The notes under the pieces: model-generated | Databases searched by the model: none | What the model saw: only the letters and a program-made list of their open reading frames with translations | Told to the model about the DNA's origin: nothing | Origin: Alphaproteobacteria bacterium HGW-Alphaproteobacteria-1 | Lineage (GTDB): Bacteria > Pseudomonadota > Alphaproteobacteria > Rhodobacterales > Rhodobacteraceae | Length of the DNA: 64,000 bases | NCBI GenBank assembly: GCA_002842985.1 | Contig: PHEQ01000010.1 | Location: 62,001 to 126,000, forward strand | Reading direction: 5' to 3' | In this document: one piece after another, positions 54,051 through 63,373 of the stretch | Layout: each line of letters opens with the position of its first letter | Position numbering within the stretch: position 1 is the stretch's first letter | Program-made: the position numbers and the translations under genes

Positions 54051-54742
54051 CCGTCGGAAAGGAGCCCGGCGACCCAGCCTGGCACCTCCCTTGACGCAGG
54101 GCCCTGACGCCGTTCGTGGAAATCGCCCGCGACGGCGGAGGACTCCAGATTGATCTCGACGCAATGCGCCCCCGCGCGCGCGGCCAATTGCGCGAAACCG
54201 GCGGCGGGCCAGACCTGGCCCGAGGTGCCGATGGCCGCAAAGAGCGACGCCTGTGACAGGTGGTCCATGACCTCCTCCATCCGGTAGGGTATTTCGCCGA
54301 ACCAGACCACATCGGGGCGGCAGGCGTGCGCGCCGCAGTTTGGGCAGGCGTCGCTCGTGGACATGGCCAGCGGGGCCTGCCAGCGATGGCCGCAGACGGC
54401 ACAGAGCGCACGGGAAAGCTCGCCGTGCATGTGGATCACGTCGCGGTTGCCCGCGGCCTCGTGCAACCCATCGACGTTCTGTGTGATGATCAGGACTTTG
54501 GCGCGCGCTTCGGCCTGCAACCGGGCAAGCGCCAGATGCGCCTCGTTGGGCCGCGCCTGCGCCGCCTGCGCGCGGCGCGCGTTGTAGAACCGGTGTACAA
54601 GGGCGGGGTTGCGGGCAAATGCCTCGGGCGTGGCCACGTCCTCGATCCGGTGCTGCGCCCAGATCCCGCCCGCATCGCGGAACGTGCCAAGCCCGCTTTC
54701 GGCGGAAATGCCCGCGCCGGTGAGAATGACGATCTTTTCCAT
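54047..54742 (-). CDS. cobB: NAD-dependent deacylase, sirtuin family
   Basis: A 231-residue sirtuin that removes acyl groups from lysines using NAD. Motifs: GAGISAESGLGTFRDAGGIW, then TQNVDGLHEAAG, the catalytic HGE (IHMHGELSRA), zinc ligands CAVC and CPNC, and VWFGEIPY. In the class of CobB, Tyr/Arg for desuccinylase activity would lie in the AxxFxxxPxxxxxFY-like segment; here NPALVHRFYNARR is seen. The ATG at 54742 begins the fold; a much longer open frame upstream is antisense to other genes. Confidence 0.94.
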   Translation of the reverse strand: MEKIVILTGAGISAESGLGTFRDAGGIWAQHRIEDVATPEAFARNPALVHRFYNARRAQAAQARPNEAHLALARLQAEARAKVLIITQNVDGLHEAAGNRDVIHMHGELSRALCAVCGHRWQAPLAMSTSDACPNCGAHACRPDVVWFGEIPYRMEEVMDHLSQASLFAAIGTSGQVWPAAGFAQLAARAGAHCVEINLESSAVAGDFHERRQGPASREVPGWVAGLLSDG

Positions 54743-54781
54743 CGCGCCCTCCTGCCCTATCTGTGCCAAAGCGGAGGCCCC

Positions 54782-55225
54782 ATGACCACCCGGATTCTGT
54801 TCGTCTGTCTTGGCAATATCTGCCGCTCGCCCGCCGCCGAGGGGGTGTTTCGCGCGCTCGCGCCGTGGGCCGTCACCGATAGCGCGGGCACCTCGGGCTG
54901 GCACGAGGGAGACGCTCCCTATGGTCCCATGCAGGACGCCGCGCGCGCGCGCGGGCTTGACCTGTCGGACCTGCGCGCACGGCGCGTGCGGGCGCGGGAT
55001 TTCGAGCGGTTCGATCTGATCATTGCCATGGACGCCGAGACGCAGGCCGATACCGAGGCGCTGCGCCCTGCAGGTAACACCACACCCGTGCGCCTGTTCA
55101 CCGATTATGCGCCGGATCGGGGCGCGGGTCATGTGCCTGATCCCTATTACACGCGCGATTTCGAGGGCACGCTCGACCTGATCGAGGCGTGTGCGCGGGG
55201 CCTTGTGGCCGATCTTCGGCGGTGA
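54782..55225 (+). CDS. Low-molecular-weight protein-tyrosine phosphatase
   Basis: A 147-residue phosphatase with the P-loop CLGNICRSP (Cys and Arg) near the start and the general-acid Asp in VPDPYYTRDF. Such enzymes act on tyrosine kinases of polysaccharide export or on arginine phosphate; the target here is unknown. Divergent from cobB, 39 bases apart. Confidence 0.93.
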   Translation: MTTRILFVCLGNICRSPAAEGVFRALAPWAVTDSAGTSGWHEGDAPYGPMQDAARARGLDLSDLRARRVRARDFERFDLIIAMDAETQADTEALRPAGNTTPVRLFTDYAPDRGAGHVPDPYYTRDFEGTLDLIEACARGLVADLRR

Positions 55226-55240
55226 CCGGGTGCGGGGGTC

Positions 55241-55328
55241 AGGAATTTTGCAGAAATTCCTTTCAAGATAATCCGGGAATTTTCCTGGTCGTGCCTTCGG
55301 GCAGGGGGTGATTTCGGATTTTCCGAAA
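55241..55328. promoter_or_regulatory. Three palindromes upstream of the hisD-family gene
   Basis: Three inverted repeats share GGA/TCC cores: AGGAATTT-N5-AAATTCCT (perfect, 55241-55261), CCGGGAATTTTCCTGG (imperfect, 55273-55288) and TTTCGGATTTTCCGAAA (perfect arms, 55312-55328). They lie 100-185 bases before the HisD-family start and are good operator candidates for a dimeric regulator not encoded in the immediate neighbourhood. Confidence 0.5.
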
Positions 55329-55426
55329 CCCCGCTTCACGGCTTGAAAAAACCCTGTCACGGTTGCGGCAATCCCCTTGCCGCACGCCCCGCGCCCCCCC
55401 ATCCATAAGGCGGAGGAGCCCGCGAC

Positions 55427-56722
55427 ATGCCTGTCACCCATCTCAAGACCGCCATCGACACCGCGCCCGAGACCCCGGCGGATATCGCCGACACGGTGCG
55501 CATCATGCTGGCCCGGCTGCGGGTGGGCGGCGCGCAGGTGGCGCTTGAATATGCCCGCAATCTCGATGGTTGGCAGGGGGCTGTCGCCGTCAGCCGTGCC
55601 GACATCGAGGCGGCCTGTGCGCGGGTGCCGCGGACGCTGCGGGATGATATCGCCTGGGCGCATGACAATATCCGCCGCTTTGCCGAGGCACAGCGCGCCA
55701 CTGCGCGCGACATGGAGATCGAGCTTCGCCCCGGTCTCATTGCCGGGCAGAAACAGATCCCCGTGCAGGCGGCGGGGTGTTACGTGCCCGGCGGGCGCTA
55801 TTCGCACATCGCCTCGGCGCTCATGTCCATCGCCACGGCGCGGGCGGCGGGCGTGCCCGACATCACCGCCTGTTCGCCGCCCTCGGGCGGGGCGGGCATC
55901 CCCGATGCGCTTCTTTACACGATGGACCTTGCGGGCGCGTCGCGCATCCTGTGCATCGGCGGGGTGCAGGGGGTTGCCGCCATGGCCTTCGGCCTCTTTG
56001 GCGCACCGGGGGTTGATATCCTTGTCGGTCCCGGCAATGCCTATGTGGCCGAGGCCAAGCGGCAGCTTTTCGGTCCCGTGGGCATCGACATGGTGGCAGG
56101 GCCCACCGATAGCCTGATCCTTGCCGATGAGAGTGCCGACCCCGAGATCGTCGCTGCCGATCTGGTGGGGCAGGCCGAGCACGGGGCCAATTCGCCGGTC
56201 TGGCTCGCCACCACGCATCGCCCGCTGGCCGAGGCGGTAATCGCCCGCGTGCCTGCCCTCATCGCCAGCCTGCCAGACCCAAACCGACGCGCGGCAAGCG
56301 CTGCATGGTGCGATCTGGCCGAGGTGGTGCTGTGCGACAATCCCGAGGAGATGGCCGCCCATGCGGATGCGCGCGCGCCCGAGCATCTGCATGTGCAGGC
56401 GCGTGATCTCGATTGGTGGCTTGGCCGCCTCACGGCCTACGGCTCGCTTTTCCTCGGCGAGGCGACCACCGTGGCCTTCGGTGACAAGGCGGCCGGGCCG
56501 AACCATGTCTTGCCGACCTCCGGGGCGGCGCGTTACACAGGGGGGCTGTCGGTGCACAAGTTCCTGAAAACCGTCACTTGGCAGAAGGTCGCGCCAAGGG
56601 CGATTGACCAACTGGCGGGGGTGACGGCGCGGCTGAGCCGCGCCGAGGGGATGGAGGGGCACGCGCGCAGTGCTGATATCCGCATGGGCGCGAGAAGCCG
56701 CGCCCTCTCCTCGACTGGCTAG
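55427..56722 (+). CDS. Histidinol-dehydrogenase-family dehydrogenase (HpsN-like?)
   Basis: A 431-residue NAD-dependent dehydrogenase of the HisD family. Zinc ligands are conserved: GQAEHGANS (Gln, His), GDKAAGPNHVLPTSG (Asp) and EGMEGHARS (His). The NAD site VGPGNAYVAEAKR and ARAPEHLHV are present. It is not in a his operon and is followed 9 bases later by a racemase. HisD paralogues in Roseobacters include HpsN, which oxidises dihydroxypropanesulfonate, so an alcohol-to-acid oxidation of a small organic compound is more likely than histidine synthesis. The substrate is not provable here. Confidence 0.85.
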   Translation: MPVTHLKTAIDTAPETPADIADTVRIMLARLRVGGAQVALEYARNLDGWQGAVAVSRADIEAACARVPRTLRDDIAWAHDNIRRFAEAQRATARDMEIELRPGLIAGQKQIPVQAAGCYVPGGRYSHIASALMSIATARAAGVPDITACSPPSGGAGIPDALLYTMDLAGASRILCIGGVQGVAAMAFGLFGAPGVDILVGPGNAYVAEAKRQLFGPVGIDMVAGPTDSLILADESADPEIVAADLVGQAEHGANSPVWLATTHRPLAEAVIARVPALIASLPDPNRRAASAAWCDLAEVVLCDNPEEMAAHADARAPEHLHVQARDLDWWLGRLTAYGSLFLGEATTVAFGDKAAGPNHVLPTSGAARYTGGLSVHKFLKTVTWQKVAPRAIDQLAGVTARLSRAEGMEGHARSADIRMGARSRALSSTG

Positions 56723-56731
56723 GACAGGCGC

Positions 56732-57412
56732 ATGAAAACCGTTGGTATTCTTGGCGGGATGGGGCCCGAGGCCACCATCCTTCTGATGCAAAAGGTGCTG
56801 GCTGCGGTGCCCGCGCGCGACGACGCGGATCACGTGCCGCTTCTTGTCCATCAGAACCCGCAGGTGCCGAGCCGAATCAAGGCGCTGATCGAGGGCGGCG
56901 GAGATGATCCCGGCCCGACCCTTGCGAAAATGGCGCGCGATCTGCAGTCGGCAGGGGCGCGAGCGCTGGCCATGCCGTGCAACACAGCGCACCATTACGC
57001 ACCCGCCATTCGCGCCGCGACCGATCTGCCCTTTCTCGACATGCTGGATCTGACCGCCGCGCATCTGGCCCGTATGGGCGCGCGGCGCGTGGGCATGCTC
57101 GCCTCGCCCGCGACGCGGATCGCGGGGGTGTTTGGCGCGCCCTTCGCCGCCCGTGGCCTGACCCCGGTGTTTCTCGGCGACGACGCCGCGCTTCTGGCGA
57201 TCATCCGCGCGGTCAAGGGCGGCGCGCCGCTTGCAGCCCTTCGGCCCCGTCTCGGGGCCGAGGCCGAGGCGCTTTTGTCACAGGGGGCAGATCACCTGCT
57301 CATCGCCTGCACCGAGTTGTCGCTGATGACCGATGCGTTGCCCGAAAGTGTTTCCACGACCGACAGCCTCGATTGCCTGACATCCGCAATTGTGGATTTT
57401 GCCCAAGGCTGA
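56732..57412 (+). CDS. Aspartate/glutamate racemase family protein
   Basis: A 226-residue cofactor-independent racemase. Both catalytic cysteines are present, in MPCNTAHHY and LIACTELSLM, and the start VGILGGMGPEAT is typical of aspartate racemases. It may racemise aspartate or a related acid, perhaps the product of the upstream dehydrogenase pathway. Same transcript as the HisD-family gene. Confidence 0.9.
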   Translation: MKTVGILGGMGPEATILLMQKVLAAVPARDDADHVPLLVHQNPQVPSRIKALIEGGGDDPGPTLAKMARDLQSAGARALAMPCNTAHHYAPAIRAATDLPFLDMLDLTAAHLARMGARRVGMLASPATRIAGVFGAPFAARGLTPVFLGDDAALLAIIRAVKGGAPLAALRPRLGAEAEALLSQGADHLLIACTELSLMTDALPESVSTTDSLDCLTSAIVDFAQG

Positions 57413-57419
57413 GGCCGGT

Positions 57420-57755
57420 CTATTCCGCCGCGCGGCCCGAGACCTTTTCGAGATGCAACCGAAGATGCTCGGCCTCGTAGCGGGCCTCGCGCAGCCCCTC
57501 CATGGTGGCCGACAGTTCCGCCTCCGCCTGGCTGAGCTGATTGGTCAGTTCGGCTTCGCGCTGTTGCAGATAGGTGATGGCCTGATCGCGGGTTTCCTCT
57601 GCCTCGTGCAATTCCTGCGCCAGTCGCTCCAACTCTCCGACATCCGAGGCCTGAACCCGCACAAAGCGATGCACCAGCCAGTTGGCGAACCACCCCATGC
57701 AGAACGCCACAAAAAGCACGATGGCCGTGGCGATAATGAATTCAGTTCTGTTCAT
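57420..57755 (-). CDS. Membrane-anchored coiled-coil protein
   Basis: A 111-residue protein with one N-terminal membrane helix (about 7-25) and a long coiled coil (about 40-105, rich in Glu, Leu, Gln and Arg). Function unknown; relatives often assist envelope organisation. Its start overlaps the 3' end of the OmpA-family gene by 14 bases, suggesting coupling. The ATG at 57755 is chosen because the helix begins there. Confidence 0.78.
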   Translation of the reverse strand: MNRTEFIIATAIVLFVAFCMGWFANWLVHRFVRVQASDVGELERLAQELHEAEETRDQAITYLQQREAELTNQLSQAEAELSATMEGLREARYEAEHLRLHLEKVSGRAAE

Positions 57756-59655
57756 CCGCGGATGGGTCCTGACTGTCCGTGCCGACTGCGCCTTCTTCCC
57801 CCGTATCCTCGAGGCTTTCAAGCCCTGTCTGCACCTCGACCACGGGCTCGGGGCGAATCACCCGAAATTCGATCCGACGATTGGTCTCACGCCCCTCTTC
57901 GGTGTCGTTATCGGCAATCGGGCGGCTCTCGCCATAGCCTTTCGCCTCGATCGTGGATGTCAGCACACGGCGCAGGCGCAATGCATCGAGCACCGCGCGC
58001 GCGCGCTCGAGGCTCAACTGTTCGTTCATTTCCTCGCGGCCCTGACTGTCGGTATGGCCGCCGATTTCCATGCGGATCTCGCCGCAGGCCTTGAGAATGT
58101 CGGCGATCGCGTCGAGGATCACGGCGCCTGCGCTGTCGATCGTGGCCGAGCCCGGCTCGAAGCCGATCTTCTGCGCGCTCTGCACATCGGAGACCTGCGC
58201 CTCGCATTCCTCGGGAGAGGGGAGGCTCGCCAATGGGTCGAGCTTTTGCTGATAGGTCACGTCGATGGAAAATTTCTCGGCCCCGCCGAGGCGGTCGGCC
58301 ATGAGCTGCGCAATCTCGGATCCGGCGGATTTGCGCCCGGTCTTGCCCGTGATGTCCAGCCGTTCGGGCGTGACGGTCACAGCGCCGTTCTCGAGGTGGC
58401 TGAGCGCCTCCAGCGCCAGCAGCACCCGCATCGGCCAATCCCGCGGCAGCCCTTCGGCCACCCGCGCCGTCATGTGCACGGCATCCGAGGAAAACCGGGC
58501 CCGCGCAAAACTCGTGACGGTCTCGCGCATTTGTTCGCTGGCGACGCGGCCCCGCAAAAGGACCTGACCCTCGGGCGAGAGCGTGGCGATGAACTCGGGT
58601 GCCAGCGGCGCACTTGCGTCTGGAAGCGGCGGCAGCGTGGCGTCCAGTGCAAACACCTCCGGCAAGGCCACCTCGAGCGCGCCCACCACATCGTCGAAAA
58701 GCGCCTGATCGGTCCCCGCCTCGGCCAGCAGCGCAATATCGGCGTCGGTGAAGGTCACGCTGCCCGCGCCGAGTTTGGCGAGCGCAGCGATCGCCTCTTC
58801 GGCGGCGCGCGCCCATTGCGGTGTCGGCACGCCCATGCCCACGACACAGTCCGCGCGCTCGGTCAGCCCGCCGCGCCCCGCCGCGCGCAGGATGCGATCG
58901 CGCGCCTCGTCGGTATCGGCCGAGCAGGCATCGAACCGCGCGCCACGCTCGTCGATGACAAAGCGCAGGGTAAAAGGCGTGATCACCGGGCGCGGCGCGG
59001 AGATGTCGAGCGCAAGCGCGACATTCTCGGGAGGGCGGCGGGCCAGGTCGATCTCGACCCGGTTCTTTTCGGCGGCGCTGTCGACCATGGCCGTAATTTC
59101 GACGCGCTCGGCGGTCACGGAAATCTTGCTCCGCGACAAAAGGCCAAGCGACCGCACGGCATAGCGCAGCGCGGGCCGCCAGGTGGCGGGGGCGGGATAA
59201 TCGGCGGCGTCAAGCAGGTCGGCCACAGGCGCGCCATTGGTCGCCTCGGCAATATCTTCCATGAACTTTTGCCGGTCGAGGGTCGCAGGCACGAGACCGA
59301 TCAGGGAAATTCCCCGCTCGTTGCGCAGGATCTCGATGGCGAATTGTGGCGTGACGAGCGCCTCGCCCTCTGCCACCACGGTCTGATCCAGCACCCGTGC
59401 CGCATCCACCACCGACCCCGCCACCGAGAGCGCGGCAAAGCGCGCTGCCTCGGTCGGTGCGGTGCCCGCCAGAAATACCTGAAGCCCGTCGGTGCCGACC
59501 TCGGCCCAGTGCATGCCGCGTGCGTCGAGCGCATCGCGCACCGCGCGGCGCGAGCCGTCCTCGATCGCGCTCACGGCAAAACCTGCGGCCACGACACAAA
59601 GCGCGCCCGCCCCGAGAAACGTCCCGCCGATGGTCAAGAGGGTGGAGAGGCGCAT
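57742..59655 (-). CDS. OmpA-family protein with BON-like repeats
   Basis: A 637-residue envelope protein. An N-terminal anchor or signal (about 5-27) is followed by several BON-like alpha/beta repeats (about 30-470) such as GLQVFLAGTAPTEAAR and the EGQVLLRGRVASEQMRE unit. The C-terminal OmpA domain (about 495-600) has GHTDSQGREEMNEQLS and the RIEFRVI end, which binds peptidoglycan. A ~35-residue acidic tail closes it. The layout recalls ArfA-type proteins. It is followed by the coiled-coil membrane protein. Confidence 0.87.
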   Translation of the reverse strand: MRLSTLLTIGGTFLGAGALCVVAAGFAVSAIEDGSRRAVRDALDARGMHWAEVGTDGLQVFLAGTAPTEAARFAALSVAGSVVDAARVLDQTVVAEGEALVTPQFAIEILRNERGISLIGLVPATLDRQKFMEDIAEATNGAPVADLLDAADYPAPATWRPALRYAVRSLGLLSRSKISVTAERVEITAMVDSAAEKNRVEIDLARRPPENVALALDISAPRPVITPFTLRFVIDERGARFDACSADTDEARDRILRAAGRGGLTERADCVVGMGVPTPQWARAAEEAIAALAKLGAGSVTFTDADIALLAEAGTDQALFDDVVGALEVALPEVFALDATLPPLPDASAPLAPEFIATLSPEGQVLLRGRVASEQMRETVTSFARARFSSDAVHMTARVAEGLPRDWPMRVLLALEALSHLENGAVTVTPERLDITGKTGRKSAGSEIAQLMADRLGGAEKFSIDVTYQQKLDPLASLPSPEECEAQVSDVQSAQKIGFEPGSATIDSAGAVILDAIADILKACGEIRMEIGGHTDSQGREEMNEQLSLERARAVLDALRLRRVLTSTIEAKGYGESRPIADNDTEEGRETNRRIEFRVIRPEPVVEVQTGLESLEDTGEEGAVGTDSQDPSADEQN

Positions 59656-59716
59656 GAGCGGCAGCCTAGGTCGTTAAAACACACACTGTCTTAGGCCTGC
59701 GCCCGGCCAAGCGCAA

Positions 59717-60679
59717 TCAGACCAGAAGCGCACCGGCGAAAAACAGCACAGGCAGAAGCCCCGCGTCTCGGTTGGAGCGAAACAGATGCAGAAGCCGCGC
59801 GGTATCGTCGAGCCTGAGCCTGCGCAATTGCCAGTGCATGTGCCAGCCCATCGCCCAGACGCCGCCAAGTGCAAGCATGAGCGCCACGGGGTTCGGCGGG
59901 CCTGCCAGAATGACCGCCACCGCCATGAGCGCCACCGTCGCCACCAGAAACCGCCGCAGCCAGCGCGGGGACTGCTCTCCGAAAAGCCGTGCCGTGGATT
60001 TCACCCCGATGAGCGCGTCATCCTCGGCATCCTGATGGGCATAGATCGTGTCATAAAACAGCGTCCAGGCGATTCCGGCCAGGTAAAGCACCACCGCCGG
60101 GGCCTCGAGCCGCCCGGAATGGGCCGTCCAGGCCAGGAGTGCGCCCCAGTTGAAGGCAAGCCCCAGAAACACCTGTGGCCACCATGTGAACCGCTTGGCA
60201 AAGGGATAGACCGCCACCGGCAGAAGCGCGAGCACCCCGAGTGCAATGGCCGCGCCGTTGAAGGTGAGCAGGATCAGAAAGGCCACCAGAGCCTGCGCGA
60301 TCATCCACAGGAGCGCGCCGCGCAGGCTGACCTGACCCGAGGGAATGGGCCGCGACGCGGTGCGCGCAACGCTGCCGTCGATATCGCGGTCGGTGATGTC
60401 GTTCCAGGTGCAGCCCGCCCCGCGCATCAGGCACGCCCCGATCCCGCAGCCCGCGAAAATCCATAGGTCCTGCCAGCCCGCGCGCCCGTCCGCCAGCATC
60501 GCCAGCAAAAGACCCCACCAGCAAGGCAGAAGCAAAAGCCATGTTCCGATGGGCCGGTCGGCACGGCTGAGCCGGAGGTAGGGGCGCGTGGTCTCGGGGG
60601 CATACCGGTCCACCCAGTTCCCCGCATAGGCATCGGCGACGGCCTTTGTCGCCTCTGGCGTCCGGTTTCCCTCGCTCAT
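59717..60679 (-). CDS. ubiA: 4-hydroxybenzoate polyprenyltransferase
   Basis: A 320-residue integral membrane prenyltransferase that attaches the polyprenyl tail in ubiquinone synthesis. It has about eight helices and both Asp-rich motifs: NDITDRDIDGSVARTASRP (first) and YDTIYAHQDAEDD (second). The N-terminal ~30 residues are soluble. The divergent rsmE start lies 11 bases away. Confidence 0.95.
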   Translation of the reverse strand: MSEGNRTPEATKAVADAYAGNWVDRYAPETTRPYLRLSRADRPIGTWLLLLPCWWGLLLAMLADGRAGWQDLWIFAGCGIGACLMRGAGCTWNDITDRDIDGSVARTASRPIPSGQVSLRGALLWMIAQALVAFLILLTFNGAAIALGVLALLPVAVYPFAKRFTWWPQVFLGLAFNWGALLAWTAHSGRLEAPAVVLYLAGIAWTLFYDTIYAHQDAEDDALIGVKSTARLFGEQSPRWLRRFLVATVALMAVAVILAGPPNPVALMLALGGVWAMGWHMHWQLRRLRLDDTARLLHLFRSNRDAGLLPVLFFAGALLV

Positions 60680-60690
60680 ATGCTGGCCTC

Positions 60691-61419
60691 ATGACAGGGG
60701 ACAAGATCAGGCTTTATCTAGAGCACCCGCTGGGGGAAGGGCAAACCCTTCCTCTGAGCCAGCCGCAGGCGCACTACCTCTTCGGGGTGATGCGGCTGGG
60801 GCCGGGGGACGGTTTGCGGGTGTTCAATGGGCGCGACGGCGAATGGCGCGCGGTGGTGGTCGAGGCGGGCAAGCGCGGCGGCCTGCTGAAGGCCGACAAG
60901 CAGACCGCGCCGCAGCGCGACCCGCCCGACCTGTGGCTGCTTTTCGCGCCGATCAAGAAGGCGCGCACCGATTTCATCGTGGAAAAGGCCACCGAGATGG
61001 GCGCGGCACGGATCGTGCCGGTACAGACCGATTTCACCAATTCCGAGCGCATCCGGCAGGACCGGCTTCAGGCCCATGCCCTTGAGGCCGCCGAGCAATG
61101 CGGCGGCACCTTCGTGCCCGAGGTGGCGACCCTCACCCGCCTTGACCGGCTGCTTGCGGACTGGCCCGAGGACCGACACCTGATGTTTTGTGACGAGGCG
61201 CTTGTGGGCGCCGCGCCCACCCTGCCAGGCGATCTCGGCGGGGTGCCCTGGGCCGTGCTCATCGGGCCCGAGGGCGGCTTTTCCGAGGCCGAGCGCACCC
61301 GGCTGCGGACGCATCCCCTGGCGCATGCCATCAGCCTCGGCCCGCGCATCCTGCGCGCCGATACCGCCGCTGTTGCCGCGCTCACGTTCTGGCAACTGAG
61401 ATGCGGGGACTGGGGATGA
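60691..61419 (+). CDS. rsmE: 16S rRNA (uracil-1498-N3)-methyltransferase
   Basis: A 242-residue SPOUT-class methyltransferase that modifies U1498 of 16S rRNA. The N-terminal PUA-like domain has HYLFGVMRLGPGDGLRVFNG; the SPOUT domain shows EKATEMGAARIVPV, EAAEQCGG, LIGPEGGFSEAE and LGPRILRADTAAV. The ATG at 60691 gives a normal N-terminus. It overlaps the next gene by 4 bases. Confidence 0.95.
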   Translation: MTGDKIRLYLEHPLGEGQTLPLSQPQAHYLFGVMRLGPGDGLRVFNGRDGEWRAVVVEAGKRGGLLKADKQTAPQRDPPDLWLLFAPIKKARTDFIVEKATEMGAARIVPVQTDFTNSERIRQDRLQAHALEAAEQCGGTFVPEVATLTRLDRLLADWPEDRHLMFCDEALVGAAPTLPGDLGGVPWAVLIGPEGGFSEAERTRLRTHPLAHAISLGPRILRADTAAVAALTFWQLRCGDWG

Positions 61420-61937
61420 GCCTTGTCCGCCCCGGCGCGTCCCATACCCTGCGCCGCTGGCGCGAGGTGCTGGTGGCGCTTGGTCTGGCCGCGCTGGGCC
61501 TGTGGTGGGCGCTGACCGGCTTTGGCCTGCTGGCATGGATCGGCTGGGCGATGATTGTCGCGGCGGCGGCACTTGGCCTGGCCGGGGTGCAACGGGTGCG
61601 GTTTCGGCGGGGTGCGGGCGGGCCGGGGGTGGTGGTGGTGGATGAGGGGCTGATCGCCTATCTTGGGCCCGTGACGGGCGGCGCGGTCGCGCTGTCGGAG
61701 ATCACGGCACTTGCGCTCGATCCCGACGGGCCGCACTGGGTGCTCCGCCAACCGGGTCAGCCCGCCCTGCGCATTCCGCTCGATGCCGAAGGGGCCGAGG
61801 CGCTTTTCGACGCCTTCGCAGCGCTTCCGGGGCTACGCACCGAGCATATGCTGGCGCGGATGCGCCGCCCCGGCCCGGTTTCCGAAATCCTCTGGCAGAG
61901 ACACATGCACCCGACATCCTACCCAAGGCTGCATTGA
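61416..61937 (+). CDS. Hypothetical two-helix membrane protein
   Basis: A 173-residue protein with two adjacent helices (about 20-38 and 42-58) and a soluble ~110-residue C-terminal part with PH-like beta pattern (GVVVVDEGLIAYLGPVTGG, ALSEITALALD, WVLRQPG). The role is unknown. It overlaps rsmE by 4 bases and precedes gshA by 65 bases. The design resembles the PH-like proteins of the pyrB operon. Confidence 0.72.
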   Translation: MSLVRPGASHTLRRWREVLVALGLAALGLWWALTGFGLLAWIGWAMIVAAAALGLAGVQRVRFRRGAGGPGVVVVDEGLIAYLGPVTGGAVALSEITALALDPDGPHWVLRQPGQPALRIPLDAEGAEALFDAFAALPGLRTEHMLARMRRPGPVSEILWQRHMHPTSYPRLH

Positions 61938-62002
61938 CACCCGCGCGGAATACCGCCAACTCTGGCCGCCGACAAAACGCACGCCGCTCAGGAGATACGA
62001 AC

Positions 62003-63373
62003 ATGTCCATTCCCCAATCCGGCGGCGGGCCGATCGAGCATCAAGGCCAGCTTGCCGAATATCTGGCGAGCGGCTGCAAGCCCGTCGCGGACTGGCGCAT
62101 CGGCACCGAGCACGAGAAATTCGGCTATTGCAAGGACACGCTGCGCCCGCTTCCCTATGAGGGGCCGCGCTCGATCCTTGCGGTGCTGGAGGGGCTGCGC
62201 GACGGGCATGGCTGGACCCCGGTCGAGGAGGGGGGCCATCTCATCGGGTTGGAAAAGGACGGCGCGAATGTCAGCCTCGAGCCGGGCGGGCAGTTGGAAC
62301 TCAGTGGCGCACCGCTGGAGACGATTCATCAGACCTGCGACGAGGTGAACGAGCATCTGCGCGACGTCAAGGACATCGCCGACAGGGTGGGCGTGGGCTT
62401 TATCGGCCTTGGCGCGGCCCCGGTCTGGATGCATGACGACATGCCGCTCATGCCCAAGGGCCGTTACAAGCTGATGGACAGCTACATGCAAAAGGTCGGC
62501 ACCATGGGCCGCAGCATGATGCGCCGCACCTGCACCGTGCAGGTCAATCTCGATTTCGGCTCCGAAGCGGACATGGTGCAGAAATTCCGCGTGGCGCTGG
62601 CGCTGCAACCCGTGGCCACGGCGCTTTTCGCCAATTCGCCGTTTTTCGAGGGCAAGCCCAATGGGCACAAATCCTGGCGTGCGCGCGTCTGGCGAGACCT
62701 TGACCCCGCGCGCACGGGGATGCTGCCCTTTGTCTTTGACGAGGGGTTCGGATTCGAGGCCTATGCGGAATATGCGCTCGATGTGCCGATGTATTTTGTC
62801 TACCGCGACGGGCAGTATATCGACGCTTTGGGACAAAGTTTCCGTGATTTCCTGCGCGGCGAGTTGCCCGCACTGCCGGGTGAGAAGCCCACACTCAGTG
62901 ATTGGGCCGATCACCTCACCACCATTTTCCCCGAGGCGCGGATCAAGAAGTTCATGGAGATGCGCGGTGCCGATGGCGGGCCGTGGCGCAGGCTCTGCGC
63001 GCTGCCCGCGTTCTGGGTCGGATTGATGTATGATCAATCCGCGCTCGACGCCGCATGGGATCTGGTCAAAGGCTGGGATGTCGAAACCCGCGACAGCCTG
63101 CGCGTCGCGGCCAGCGTGGAGGGGCTTCAGGCAAAGGTGGGGCGCATTGACATGCACCACCTCGCGCGCGAGGTGGTGCAATTGTCCCATGCCGGGCTGA
63201 AGGCACGGGCGCGGCCCGGTGGCGGCGGCATGATTCCCGACGAGACCCATTTCCTCGATGCGCTGCGTGAGAGTGTCGAGAGCGGCCGCACCCCCGCCGA
63301 TGAGCTGCTCGCGCGGTATCACGGCGATTGGAACGGCGATCTGAGCCGCATCTATGCTGATTACAGCTACTGA
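62003..63373 (+). CDS. gshA: Glutamate-cysteine ligase, plant-type
   Basis: A 456-residue enzyme that makes gamma-glutamylcysteine, the first step of glutathione synthesis. It belongs to the plant/alphaproteobacterial class: RIGTEHEKFGYC near the start, LEPGGQLELSGAPL, CTVQVNLDFGSE, LFANSPFFEGKPNG and SWRARVWRDLDPARTG. The redox-switch cysteines of plant enzymes are not obvious. The ATG at 62003 has an AGGAGA site. Confidence 0.95.
   Translation: MSIPQSGGGPIEHQGQLAEYLASGCKPVADWRIGTEHEKFGYCKDTLRPLPYEGPRSILAVLEGLRDGHGWTPVEEGGHLIGLEKDGANVSLEPGGQLELSGAPLETIHQTCDEVNEHLRDVKDIADRVGVGFIGLGAAPVWMHDDMPLMPKGRYKLMDSYMQKVGTMGRSMMRRTCTVQVNLDFGSEADMVQKFRVALALQPVATALFANSPFFEGKPNGHKSWRARVWRDLDPARTGMLPFVFDEGFGFEAYAEYALDVPMYFVYRDGQYIDALGQSFRDFLRGELPALPGEKPTLSDWADHLTTIFPEARIKKFMEMRGADGGPWRRLCALPAFWVGLMYDQSALDAAWDLVKGWDVETRDSLRVAASVEGLQAKVGRIDMHHLAREVVQLSHAGLKARARPGGGGMIPDETHFLDALRESVESGRTPADELLARYHGDWNGDLSRIYADYSY

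Noticed and set aside
54743-57064. Upstream extension of the sirtuin to a 1005-residue protein
   Set aside because: The extension is antisense to the phosphatase, the HisD-family gene and the racemase; the sirtuin fold starts at MEKIVILTGAG.
57682-59694. A 670-codon plus-strand frame opposite the OmpA-family gene
   Set aside because: The minus strand encodes a clear OmpA domain with signal sequence; the plus-strand product is His/Arg/Gly-rich shadow sequence.
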